Positions 19,101 through 32,100 of a stretch of DNA of 52,936 nucleotides are shown here, one piece after another (positions within the stretch are counted from its first letter, which is position 1; every line of letters begins with the position of its first letter). The stretch lies in NCBI RefSeq assembly GCF_964204645.1, contig NW_027437445.1, positions 64,001 through 116,936 on the forward strand. The letters run 5' to 3'. The translations under genes and the position numbers were made by a program. Source of the DNA: Tubulanus polymorphus (lineage: Eukaryota > Nemertea > Palaeonemertea > Tubulaniformes > Tubulanidae). A model generated the notes under the pieces. That model was not told the origin of the DNA, searched no databases, and saw nothing but the letters and a program-made list of their open reading frames with translations.

Positions 19101-20939
19101 CGAATATTCCCCCTATCGGAAAAACGACGATGTCGATGCGTAAAAGCGCTCAAATCGTCAGGAAAAGCGCATTTCGGCCCGAAAACGTCGTTCAGTGCGA
19201 GAAAAGACGTTTTCTCGTCAACTTCTCCCCGTATCGGAAAAATGATAATGTCGATGAGCAAAAGCGCTCAAATCGACGGGAAAAGCACATTTCGGTCCGA
19301 AAACGTCGTTCAGCGCGAGAAAAGACGTTTTCGTATCGAATATTCGCCCTATCGGAAAAACGACGATGTCGATGCGTAAAAGCGCTCAAATCGTCAGGAA
19401 AAGCGCATTTCGGCCCGAAAACGTCGTTCAGTGCGAGAAAAGACGTTTTCTCGTCAACTTCTCCCCGTATCGGAAAAATGATAATGTCGATGCGTAAAAG
19501 CGCTCAAATCGTCAGGAAAAGCACTTTTCGACCCGAAAACGTCGTTCAGCGCGAGAAAAGACGTTTTCGTATCGAATATTCGCCCTATCGGAAAAACGAC
19601 GATGTCGATGCGTAAAAGCGCTCAAATCGTCAGGAAAAGCGCATTTCGGCCCGAAAACGTCGTTCAGTGCGAGAAAAGACGTTTTCTCGTCAACTTCTCC
19701 CCGTATCGGAAAAATGATAATGTCGATGCGCAAAAGCGCTCAAATCGACGGGAAAAGCACATTTCGGCCCGAAAACGTCGTTCAGCGCGAGAAAAGACGT
19801 TTTCTCGTCAACTTCTCCCCGTATCGGAAAAATGATAATGTCGATGCGCAAAAGCGCTCAAATCGACGGGAAAAGCACATTTCGGCCCGAAAACGTCGTT
19901 CAGCGCGAGAAAAGACGTTTTCTCGTCAACTTCTCCCCGTATCGGAAAAATGATAATGTCGATGCGTAAAAGCTCTCAAATCGACGGGAAAAGCACATTT
20001 CGACCCGAAAACGTCGTTCAGCGCGAGAAAAGACGTTTTCGTATCGAATATTCCCCCTATCGGAAAAACGACGATGTCGATGCGTAAAAGCGCTCAAATC
20101 GTCAGGAAAAGCACATTTCGGCCCGAAAACGTCGTACAGCGCGAGAAAAGACGTTTTCTCGACGGGAAAAGCACATTTCGGTCCGAAAACGTCGTTCAGC
20201 GCGAGAAAAGACGTTTTCTCGTCAACTTCTCTCCGTATCGGAAAAATGATAATGTCGATGCGTAAAAGCGCTCAAATCGTCAGGAAAAGCACTTTTCGAC
20301 CCGAAAACGTCGTTCAGCGCGAGAAAAGACGTTTTCGTATCGAATATTCCCCCTATCGGAAAAACGACGATGTCGATGCGTAAAAGCGCTCAAATCGTCA
20401 GGAAAAGCGCATTTCGGCCCGAAAACGTCGTTCAGCGCGAGAAAAGACGTTTTCTCGTCAACTTCTCCCCGTATCGGAAAAATGATAATGTCGATGCGTA
20501 AAAGCGCTCAAATCGTCAGGAAAAGCACTTTTCGACCCGAAAACGTCGTTCAGCGCGAGAAAAGACGTTTTCCTCGACGGGAAAAGCACATTTCGGTCCG
20601 AAAACGTCGTTCAGCGCGAGAAAAGACGTTTTCTCGTCAACTTCTCCCCGTATCGGAAAAATGATAATGTCGATGCGCAAAAGCGCTCAAATCGACGGGA
20701 AAAGCATATTTCGGCCCGAAAACGTCGTTCAGCGTGAGAAAAGACGTTTTCGTATCGAATATTCCCCCTATCGGAAAAACGACGATGTCGATGCGTAAAA
20801 GCGCTCAAATCGTCAGGAAAAGCGCATTTCGGCCCGAAAACGTCGTTCAGTGCGAGAAAAGACGTTTTCTCGTCAACTTCTCCCCGTATCGGAAAAATTA
20901 TAATGTCGATGAGCAAAAGCGCTCAAATCGACGGGAAAA

Positions 20940-23900
20940 GCACATTTCGGTCCGAAAACGTCGTTCAGCGCGAGAAAAGACGTTTTCTCGTCAACTTCTC
21001 CCCGTATCGGAAAAATGATAATGTCGATGCGTAAAAGCGCTCAAATCGACGGGAAAAGCACATTTCGACCCGAAAACGTCGTTCAGCGCGAGAAAAGACG
21101 TTTTCGTATCGAATATTCGCCCTATCGGAAAAACGACGATGTCGATGCGTAAAAGCGCTCAAATCGTCAGGAAAAGCGCATTTCGGCCCGAAAACGTCGT
21201 TCAGCGCGAGAAAAGACGTTTTCTCGTCAACTTCTCCCCGTATCGGAAAAATGATAATGCCGATGCGCAAAAGCGCTCAAATCGACGGGAAAAGCACATT
21301 TCGGCCCGAAAACGTCGTTCAGCGCGAGAAAAGACGTTTTCTCGTCAACTTCTCCCCGTATCGGAAAAATGATAATGTCGATGCGTAAAAGCGCTCAAAT
21401 CGTCAGGAAAAGCACTTTTCGACCCGAAAACGTCGTTCAGCGCGAGAAAAGACGTTTTCTCGTCAACTTCTCCCCGTATCGGAAAAATGATAATGCCGAT
21501 GCGCAAAAGCGCTCAAATCGACGGGAAAAGCACATTTCGGCCCGAAAACGTCGTACAGCGCGAGAAAAGACGTTTTCTCGACGGGAAAAGCACATTTCGG
21601 TCCGAAAACGTCGTTCAGCGCGAGAAAAGACGTTTTCTCGTCAATTTCTCCCCGTATCGGAAAAATGATAATGTCGAAGCGCAAAAGCGCTCAAATCGAC
21701 GGGAAAAGCACATTTCGGTCCGAAAACGTCGTTCAGCGCGAGAAAAGACGTTTTCTCGTCAACTTCTCCCCGTATCGGAAAAATGATAATGTCGATGCGT
21801 AAAAGCTCTCAAATCGACGGGAAAAGCACTTTTCGACCCGAAAACGTCGTTCAGCGCGAGAAAAGACGTTTTCGTATCGAATATTCCCCCTATCGGAAAA
21901 ACGACGATGTCGATGCGTAAAAGCGCTCAAATCGTCAGGAAAAGCGCATTTCGGCCCGAAAACGTCGTTCAGCGCGAGAAAAGACGTTTTCTCGTCAACT
22001 TCTCCCCGTATCGGAAAAATGATAATGTCGATGCGTAAAAGCGCTCAAATCGTCAGGAAAAGCACTTTTCGACCCGAAAACGTCGTTCAGCGCGAGAAAA
22101 GACGTTTTCTCGACGGGAAAAGCACATTTCGGTCCGAAAACGTCGTTCAGCGCGAGAAAAGACGTTTTCTCGTCAACTTCTCCCCGTATCGGAAAAATGA
22201 TAATGTCGATGCGCAAAAGCGCTCAAATTTGAGGGAAAAGCACATTTCGGTCCGAAAACGTCGTTCAGCGCGAGAAAAGACGTTTTCTCGTCAACTTCTC
22301 CCCGTATCGGAAAAATGATAATGTCGATGCGTAAAAGCGCTCAAATCGACGGGAAAAGCACATTTCGACCCGAAAACGTCGTTCAGCGCGAGAAAAGACG
22401 TTTTCGTATCGAATATTCGCCCTATCGGAAAAACGACGATGTCGATGCGTAAAAGCGCTCAAATCGTCAGGAAAAGCGCATTTCGGCCCGAAAACGTCGT
22501 TCAGCGCGAGAAAAGACGTTTTCTCGTCAACTTCTCCCCGTATCGGAAAAATGATAATGCCGATGCGCAAAAGCGCTCAAATCGACGGGAAAAGCACATT
22601 TCGGCCCGAAAACGTCGTTCAGCGCGAGAAAAGACGTTTTCTCGTCAACTTCTCCCCGTATCGGAAAAATGATAATGTCGATGCGTAAAAGCGCTCAAAT
22701 CGTCAGGAAAAGCACTTTTCGACCCGAAAACGTCGTTCAGCGCGAGAAAAGACGTTTTCTCGTCAACTTCTCCCCGTATCGGAAAAATGATAATGCCGAT
22801 GCGCAAAAGCGCTCAAATCGACGGGAAAAGCACATTTCGGCCCGAAAACGTCGTTCAGCGCGAGAAAAGACGTTTTCTCGACGGGAAAAGCACATTTCGG
22901 TCCGAAAACGTCGTTCAGCGCGAGAAAAGACGTTTTCTCGTCAATTTCTCCCCGTATCGGAAAAATGATAATGTCGAAGCGCAAAAGCGCTCAAATCGAC
23001 GGGAAAAGCACATTTCGGTCCGAAAACGTCGTTCAGCGCGAGAAAAGACGTTTTCTCGTCAACTTCTCCCCGTATCGGAAAAATGATAATGTCGATGCGT
23101 AAATGCGCTCAAATCGACGGGAAAAGCACATTTCGGCCCGAAAACGTCGTACAGCGCGAGAAAAGACGTTTTCCCGTCAACTTCTCCCCGTATCGGAAAA
23201 ATGATAATGCCGATGCGCAAAAGCGCTCAAATCGACGGGAAAAGCACATTTCGGCCCGAAAACGTCGTTCAGCGCGAGAAAAGACGTTTTCTCGTCAACT
23301 TCTCCCCGTATCGGAAAAATGATAATGCCGATGCGCAAAAGCGCTCAAATCGACGGGAAAAGCACATTTCGGCCCGAAAACGTCGTTCAGCGCGAGAAAA
23401 GACGTTTTCTCGTCAACTTCTCCCCGTATCGGAAAAATGATAATGTCGATGCGTAAAAGCGCTCAAATCGACGGGAAAAGCACATTTCGACCCGAAAACG
23501 TCGTTCAGCGCGAGAAAAGACGTTTTCTCGTCAACTTCTCCCCGTATCGGAAAAATGATAATGTCGATGCGTAAAAGCTCTCAAATCGACGGGAAAAGCA
23601 CATTTCGACCCGAAAACGTCGTTCAGCGCGAGAAAAGACGTTTTCGTATCGAATATTCCCCCTATCGGAAAAACGACGATGTCGATGCGTAAAAAGGTCT
23701 CAAATCGTCAGGAAAAGCACATTTCGGCCCGAAAACGTCGTACAGCGCGAGAAAAGACGTTTTCTCGACGGGAAAAGCACATTTCGGTCCGAAAACGTCG
23801 TTCAGCGCGAGAAAAGACGTTTTCTCGTCAACTTCTCCCCGTATCGGAAAAATTATAATGCCGATGCGCAAAAGCGCTCAAATCGACGGGAAAAGCACAT

Positions 23901-25620
23901 TTCGGCCCGAAAACGTCGTTCAGCGCGAGAAAAGACGTTTTCTCGTCAACTTCTCCCCGTATCGGAAAAATGATAATGTCGATGCGCAAAAGCGCTCAAA
24001 TCGACGGGAAAAGCACATTTCGGCCCGAAAACGTCGTTCAGCGCGAGAAAAGACGTTTTCTCGTCAACTTCTCCCCGTATCGGAACAATTATAATGCCGA
24101 TGCGCAAAAGCGCTCAAATCGACGGGAAAAGCACATTTCGGTCCGAAAACGTCGTTCAGCGCGAGAAAAGACGTTTTCTCGTCAACTTCTCCCCGTATCG
24201 GAAAAATGATAATGTCGATGCGTAAAAGCGCTCAAATCGACGGGAAAAGCACATTTCGACCCGAAAACGTCGTTCAGCGCGAGAAAAGACGTTTTCGTAT
24301 CGAATATTCGCCCTATCGGAAAAACGACGATGTCGATGCGTAAAAGCGCTCAAATCGTCAGGAAAAGCACATTTCGGCCCGAAAACGTCGTTCAGCGCGA
24401 GAAAAGACGTTTTCTCGTCAACTTCTCCCCGTATCGGAAAAATGATAATGTCGATGCGTAAAAGCGCTCAAATCGTCAGGAAAAGCACTTTTCGACCCGA
24501 AAACGTCGTTCAGCGCGAGAAAAGACGTTATCTCGACGGGAAAAGCACTTTTCGACTCGAAAACGTCGTTCAGCGCGAGAAAGACGTTTTCTCGTCAACT
24601 TCTCCCCGTATCGGAAAAATGATAATGTCGATGCGTAAAAGCGCTCAAATCGACGGGAAAAGCACATTTCGACCCGAAAACGTCGTTCAGCGCGAGAAAA
24701 GACGTTTTCGTATCGAATATTCGCCCTATCGGAAAAACGACGATGTCGATGCGTAAAAGCGCTCAAATCGTCAGGAAAAGCGCATTTCGGCCCGAAAACG
24801 TCGTTCAGCGCGAGAAAAGACGTTTTCTCGTCAACTTCTCCCCGTATCGGAAAAATGATAATGCCGATGCGCAAAAGCGCTCAAATCGACGGGAAAAGCA
24901 CATTTCGGCCCGAAAACGTCGTTCAGCGCGAGAAAAGACGTTTTCTCGTCAACTTCTCCCCGTATCGGAAAAATGATAATGTCGATGCGTAAAAGCGCTC
25001 AAATCGTCAGGAAAAGCACTTTTCGACCCGAAAACGTCGTTCAGCGCGAGAAAAGACGTTTTCTCGTCAACTTCTCCCCGTATCGGAAAAATGATAATGC
25101 CGATGCGCAAAAGCGCTCAAATCGACGGGAAAAGCACATTTCGGCCCGAAAACGTCGTTCAGCGCGAGAAAAGACGTTTTCTCGACGGGAAAAGCACATT
25201 TCGGTCCGAAAACGTCGTTCAGCGCGAGAAAAGACGTTTTCTCGTCAATTTCTCCCCGTATCGGAAAAATGATAATGTCGAAGCGCAAAAGCGCTCAAAT
25301 CGACGGGAAAAGCACATTTCGGTCCGAAAACGTCGTTCAGCGCGAGAAAAGACGTTTTCTCGTCAACTTCTCCCCGTATCGGAAAAATGATAATGTCGAT
25401 GCGTAAATGCGCTCAAATCGACGGGAAAAGCACATTTCGGCCCGAAAACGTCGTACAGCGCGAGAAAAGACGTTTTCTCGTCAACTTCTCCCCGTATCGG
25501 AAAAATGATAATGCCGATGCGCAAAAGCGCTCAAATCGACGGGAAAAGCACATTTCGGCCCGAAAACGTCGTTCAGCGCGAGAAAAGACGTTTTCTCGTC
25601 AACTTCTCCCCGTATCGGAA
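20940..25620. repeat. Repeated block of about 0.9 kb in three copies
   Basis: An ordered set of variant monomers (ending with ATGTCGAAGCGC, then in two copies GTAAATGCGCTC) appears at about 20.94-21.79, 22.24-23.4 and 24.6-25.6 kb. Offsets are 1300 and 2304 bp. These equal 10x118 + 2x60 and 18x118 + 3x60. A similar order recurs near 44.4-45.1 kb. Confidence 0.75.
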
Positions 25621-27799
25621 AAATGATAATGCCGATGCGCAAAAGCGCTCAAATCGACGGGAAAAGCACATTTCGGCCCGAAAACGTCGTTCAGCGCGAG
25701 AAAAGACGTTTTCTCGACGGGAAAAGCACATTTCGGTCCGAAAACGTCGTTCAGCGCGAGAAAAGACGTTTTCTCGTCAATTTCTCCCCGTATCGGAAAA
25801 ATGATAATGTCGAAGCGCAAAGCGCTCAAATCGACGGGAAAAGCACATTTCGGTCCGAAAACGTCGTACAGCGCGAGAAAAGACGTTTTCTCGTCAACTT
25901 CTCCCCGTATCGGAAAAATGATAATGCCGATGCGCAAAAGCACTCAAATCGACGGGAAAAGCACATTTCGGCCCGAAAACGTCGTTCAGCGCGAGAAAAG
26001 ACGTTTTCTCGTCAACTTCTCCCCGTATCGGAAAAATGATAATGCCGATGCGCAAAAGCACTCAAATCGACGGGAAAAGCACATTTCGGCCCGAAAACGT
26101 CGTTCAGCGCGAGAAAAGACGTTTTCTCGTCAACTTCTCCCCGTATCGGAAAAATGATAATGTCGATGCGTAAAAGCGCTCAAATCGTCAGGAAAAGCAC
26201 TTTTCGACCCGAAAACGTCGTTCAGCGCGAGAAAAGACGTTTTCGTATCGAATATTCCACCTATCGGAAAAACGACGATGTCGATGCGTAAAAGCGCTCA
26301 AATCGTCAGGAAAAGCGCATTTCGGCCCGAAAACGTCGTTCAGTGCGAGAAAAGACGTTTTCTCGTCAACTTCTCCCCGTATCGGAAAAATGATAATGTC
26401 GATGAGCAAAAGCGCTCAAATCGACGGGAAAAGCACATTTCGGTCCGAAAACGTCGTTCAGCGCGAGAAAAGACGTTTTCTCTTCAACTTCTCCCCGTAT
26501 CGGAAAAATGATAATGTCGATGCGTAAAAGCGCTCAAATCGACTGGAAAAGCACATTTCGACCCGAAAACGTCGTTCAGCGCGAGAAAAGACGTTTTCGT
26601 ATCGAATATTCCCCCTATCGGAAAAACGACGACGTCGATGCGTAAAAGCGCTCAAATCGTCAGGAAAAGCACATTTCGGCCCGAAAACGTCGTACAGCGC
26701 GAGAAAAGACGTTTTCTCGACGGGAAAAGCACATTTCGGTCCGAAAACGTCGTTCAGCGCGAGAAAAGACGTTTTCTCGTCAACTTCTCCCCGTATCGGA
26801 AAAATGATAATGTCGATGCGCAAAAGCGCTCAAATCGACGGGAAAAACACATTTCGGCCCGAAAACGTCGTTCAGCGCGAGAAAAGACGTTTTCGTATCG
26901 AATATTCCCCCTATCGGAAAAACGACGATGTCGATGCGTAAAAGCGCTCAAATCGTCAGGAAAAGCACATTTCGGCCCGAAAACGTCGTTCAGCGCGAGA
27001 AAAGACGTTTTCTCGTCAACTTCTCCCCGTATCGGAAAAATGATAATGTCGATGCGTAAAAGCGCTCAAATCGTCAGGAAAAGCACTTTTCGACCCGAAA
27101 ACGTCGTTCAGCGCGAGAAAAGACGTTTTCTCGACGGGAAAAGCACATTTCGGTCCGAAAACGTCGTTCAGCGCGAGAAAAGACGTTTTCTCGTCAACTT
27201 CTCCCCGTATCGGAAAAATGATAATGTCGATGCGCAAAAGCGCTCAAATCGACGGGAAAAGCATATTTCGGCCCGAAAACGTCGTTCAGCGCGAGAAAAG
27301 ACGTTTTCGTATCGAATATTCCCCCTATCGGAAAAAACGACGATGTCGATGCGTAAAAGCGCTCAAATCGTCAAGAAAAGCGCATTTCGGCCCGAAAACG
27401 TCGTTCAGTGCGAGAAAAGACGTTTTCTCGTCAACTTCTCCCCGTATCGGAAAAATGATAATGTCGATGAGCAAAAGCGCTCAAATCGACGGGAAAAGCA
27501 CATTTCGGTCCGAAAACGTCGTTCAGCGCGAGAAAAGACGTTTTCCTCTTCAACTTCTCCCGTATCGGAAAAATGATAATGTCGATGCGTAAAACGCTCA
27601 AATCGACGGGAAAAGCACATTTCGACCCGAAAACGTCGTTCAGCGCGACAAAAGACGTTTTCGTATCGAATATTCGCCCTATCGGAAAAACGACGATGTC
27701 GATGCGTAAAAGCGCTCAAATCGTCAGGAAAAGCGCATTTCGGCCCGAAAACGTCGTTCAGCGCGAGAAAAGACGTTTTCTCGTCAACTTCTCCCCGTA

Positions 27800-29160
27800 T
27801 CGGAAAAATGATAATGTCGATGCGTAAAAGCTCTCAAATCGACGGGAAAAGCACATTTCGACCCGAAAACGTCGTTCAGCGCGAGAAAAGACGTTTTCGT
27901 ATCGATTATTCCCCCTATCGGAAAAACGACGATGTCGATGCGTAAAAGCGCTCAAATCGTCAGGAAAAGCACATTTCGGCCCGAAAACGTCGTACAGCGC
28001 GAGAAAAGACGTTTTCTCGACGGGAAAAGCACATTTCGGCCCGAAAACGTCGTTCAGCGCGAGAAAAGACGTTTTCTCGTCAACTTCTCCCCGTATCGGA
28101 AAAATGATAATGTCGATGCGTAAAAGCGCTCAAATCGACGGGAAAAGCACATTTCGACCCGAAAACGTCGTTCAGCGCGAGAAAAGACGTTTTCGTATCG
28201 AATATTCGCCCTATCGGAAAAACGACGATGTCGATGCGTAAAAGCGCTCAAATCGTCAGGAGAAGCGCATTTCGGCCCGAAAACGTCGTTCAGCGCGAGA
28301 AAAGACGTTTTCTCGTCAACTTCTCCCCGTATCGGAAAAATGATAATGTCGATGCGTAAAAGCTCTCAAATCGACGGGGACGGGAAAAGCACATTTCGAC
28401 CCGAAAACGTCGTTCAGCGCGAGAAAAGACGTTTTCGTATCGATTATTCCCCCTATCGGAAAAACGACGATGTCGATGCGTAAAAGCGCTCAAATCGTCA
28501 GGAAAAGCACATTTCGGCCCGAAAACGTCGTACAGCGCGAGAAAAGACGTTTTCTCGACGGGAAAAGCACATTTCGGCCCGAAAACGTCGTTCAGCGCGA
28601 GAAAAGACGTTTTCTCGTCAACTTCTCCCCGTATCGGAAAAATGATAATGTCGATGCGTAAAAGCGCTCAAATCGACGGGAAAAGCACATTTCGACCCGA
28701 AAACGTCGTTCAGCGCGAGAAAAGACGTTTTCGTATCGAATATTCGCCCTATCGGAAAAACGACGATGTCGATGCGTAAAAGCGCTCAAATCGTCAGGAA
28801 AAGCGCATTTCGGCCCGAAAACGTCGTTCAGCGCGAGAAAAGACGTTTTCTCGTCAACTTCTCCCGTATCGGAAAAATGATAATGTCGATGCGTAAAAGC
28901 TCTCAAATCGACGGGAAAAGCACATTTCGACCCGAAAACGTCGTTCAGCGCGAGAAAAGACGTTTTCGTATCGATTATTCCCCTATCGGAAAAACGACGA
29001 TGTCGATGCGTAAAAGCGCTCAAATCGTCAGGAAAAGCACATTTCGGCCCGAAAACGTCGTACAGCGCGAGAAAAGACGTTTTCTCGACGGGAAAAGCAC
29101 ATTTCGGCCCGAAAACGTCGTTCAGCGCGAGAAAAGACGTTTTCTCGTCAACTTCTCCCC
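27800..29160. repeat. Higher-order repeat of about 532 bp, three copies
   Basis: The variant TATCGATTATTCC recurs at about 27902, 28439 and 28970. The period is roughly 532 bp (4x118 + 60) with small indels, including a 6-bp duplication of GACGGG near 28375. The same variant occurs again at about 31569, 32099, 34579 and 35114, where spacing is again about 530-535 bp. Confidence 0.75.
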
Positions 29161-32100
29161 GTATCGGAAAAATGATAATGTCGATGCGTAAAAGCTCTCA
29201 AATCGACGGGAAAAACACATTTCGGCCCGAAAACGTCGTTCAGCGCGAGAAAAGACGTTTTCGTATCGAATATTCCCCCTATCGGAAAAACGACGATGTC
29301 GATGTGTAAAAGCGCTCAAATCGTCAGGAAAAGCACATTTCGGCTTGAAAACGTCGTACAGCGCGAGAAAAGACGTTTTCTCGACGGGAAAAGCACATTT
29401 CGGTCCGAAAACGTCGTTCAGCGCGAGAAAAGACGTTTTCTCGTCAATTTCTCCCCGTATCGCAAAAATTATAATGCCGATGCGCAAAAGCGCTCAAATC
29501 GACGGGAAAAGCACATTTCGGCCCGAAAACGTCGTTCAGCGCGAGAAAAGACGTTTTCTCGTCAACTTCTCCCCGTATCGGAAAAATGATAATGTCGATG
29601 CGTTAAAGCGCTCAAATCGACGGGAAAAGCACATTTCGGCCCGAAAACGTCGTACAGCGCGAGAAAAGACGTTTTCTCGTCAACTTCTCCCCGTATCGGA
29701 AAAATGATAATGCCGATGCGCAAAAGCGCTCAAATCGACGGGAAAAGCACATTTCGGTCCGAAAACGTCGTTCAGCGCGAGAAAAGACGTTTTCTCGTCA
29801 ACTTCTCCCCGTATCGGAAAAATGATAATGTCGATGCGTAAAAGCGCTCAAATCGTCAGGAAAAGCACTTTTCGACCCGAAAACGTCGTTCAGCGCGAGA
29901 AAAGACGTTTTCTCGACGGGAAAAGCACATTTCGGTCCGAAAACGTCGTTCAGCGCGAGAAAAGACGTTTTCTCGTCAACTTCTCCCCGTATCGGAAAAA
30001 TGATAATGCCGATGCGCAAAAGCACTCAAATCGACGGGAAAAGCACATTTCGGCCCGAAAACGTCGTTCAGCGCGAGAAAAGACGTTTTCTCGTCAACTT
30101 CTCCCCGTATCGGAAAAATGATAATGTCGATGCGTAAAAGCGCTCAAATCGACGGGAAAAGCACATTTCGACCCGAAAACGTCGTTCAGCGCGAGAAAAG
30201 ACGTTTTCTCGACGGGAAAAGCACATTTCGGTCCGAAAACGTCGTTCAGCGCGAGAAAAGACGTTTTCTCGTCAATTTCTCCCCGTATCGGAAAAATGAT
30301 AATGTCGAAGCGCAAAAGCGCTCAAATCGACGGGAAAAGCACATTTCGGTCCGAAAACGTCGTACAGCGCGAGAAAAGACGTTTTCTCGTCAACTTCTCC
30401 CCGTATCGGAAAAATGATAATGTCGATGCGTAAATGCGCTCAAATCGACGGGAAAAGCACATTTCGGCCCGAAAACGTCGTACAGCGCGAGAAAAGACGT
30501 TTTCTCGTCAACTTCTCCCCGTATCGGAAAAATGATAATGCCGATGCGCAAAAGCGCTCAAATCGACGGGAAAAGCACATTTCGGCCCGAAAACGTCGTT
30601 CAGCGCGAGAAAAGACGTTTTCTCGTCAACTTCTCCCCGTATCGGAAAAATGATAATGCCGATGCGCAAAAGCGCTCAAATCGACGGGAAAAGCACATTT
30701 CGGCCCGAAAACGTCGTTCAGCGCGAGAAAAGACGTTTTCTCGTCAACTTCTCCCCGTATCGGAAAAATGATAATGTCGATGCGTAAAAGCGCTCAAATC
30801 GACGGGAAAAGCATATTTCGGCCCGAAAACGTCGTTCAGCGCGAGAAAAGACGTTTTCGTATCGAATATTCCCCCTATCGGAAAAACGACGATGTCGATG
30901 CGTAAAAGCGCTCAAATCGTCAGGAAAAGCGCATTTCGGCCCGAAAACGTCGTTCAGTGCGAGAAAAGACGTTTTCTCGTCAACTTCTCCCCGTATCGGA
31001 AAAATGATAATGTCGATGAGCAAAAGCGCTCAAATCGACGGGAAAAGCACATTTCGGTCCGAAAACGTCGTTCAGCGCGAGAAAAGACGTTTTCTCTTCA
31101 ACTTCTCCCCGTATCGGAAAAATGATAATGTCGATGCGCAAAAGCGCTCAAATCGACGGGAAAAGCACATTTCGGCCCGAAAACGTCGTTCAGCGCGAGA
31201 AAAGACGTTTTCTCGTCAACTTCTCCCCGTATCGGAAAAATGATAATGTCGATGCGTAAAAGCGCTCAAATCGACGGGAAAAGCACATTTCGACCCGAGA
31301 ACGTCGTTCAGCGCGAGAAAAGACGTTTTCGTATCGAATATTCGCCCTATCGAAAAAACGACGATGTCGATGCGTAAAAGCGCTCAAATCGTCAGGAAAA
31401 GCGCATTTCGGCCCGAAAACGTCGTTCAGCGCGAGAAAAGACGTTTTCTCGTCAACTTCTCCCCGTATCGGAAAAATGATAATGTCGATGCGTAAAAGCT
31501 CTCAAATCGACGGGAAAAGCACATTTCGACCCGAAAACGTCGTTCAGCGCGAGAAAAGACGTTTTCGTATCGATTATTCCCCCTATCGGAAAAACGACGA
31601 TGTCGATGCGTAAAAGCGCTCAAATCGTCAGGAAAAGCACATTTCGGCCCGAAAACGTCGTACAGCGCGAGAAAAGACGTTTTCTCGACGGGAAAAGCAC
31701 ATTTCGGCCCGAAAACGTCGTTCAGCGCGAGAAAAGACGTTTTCTCGTCAACTTCTCCCCGTATCGGAAAAATGATAATGTCGATGCGTAAAAGCGCTCA
31801 AATCGACGGGAAAAGCACATTTCGACCCGAAAACGTCGTTCAGCGCGAGAAAAGACGTTTTCGTATCGAATATTCGCCCTATCGGAAAAACGACGATGTC
31901 GATGCGTAAAAGCGCTCAAATCGTCAGGAAAAGCGCATTTCGGCCCGAAAACGTCGTTCAGCGCGAGAAAAGACGTTTTCTCGTCAACTTCTCCCCGTAT
32001 CGGAAAAATGATAATGTCGATGCGTAAAAGCTCTCAAATCGACGGGAAAGCACATTTCGACCCGAAAACGTCGTTCAGCGCGAGAAAAGACGTTTTCGTA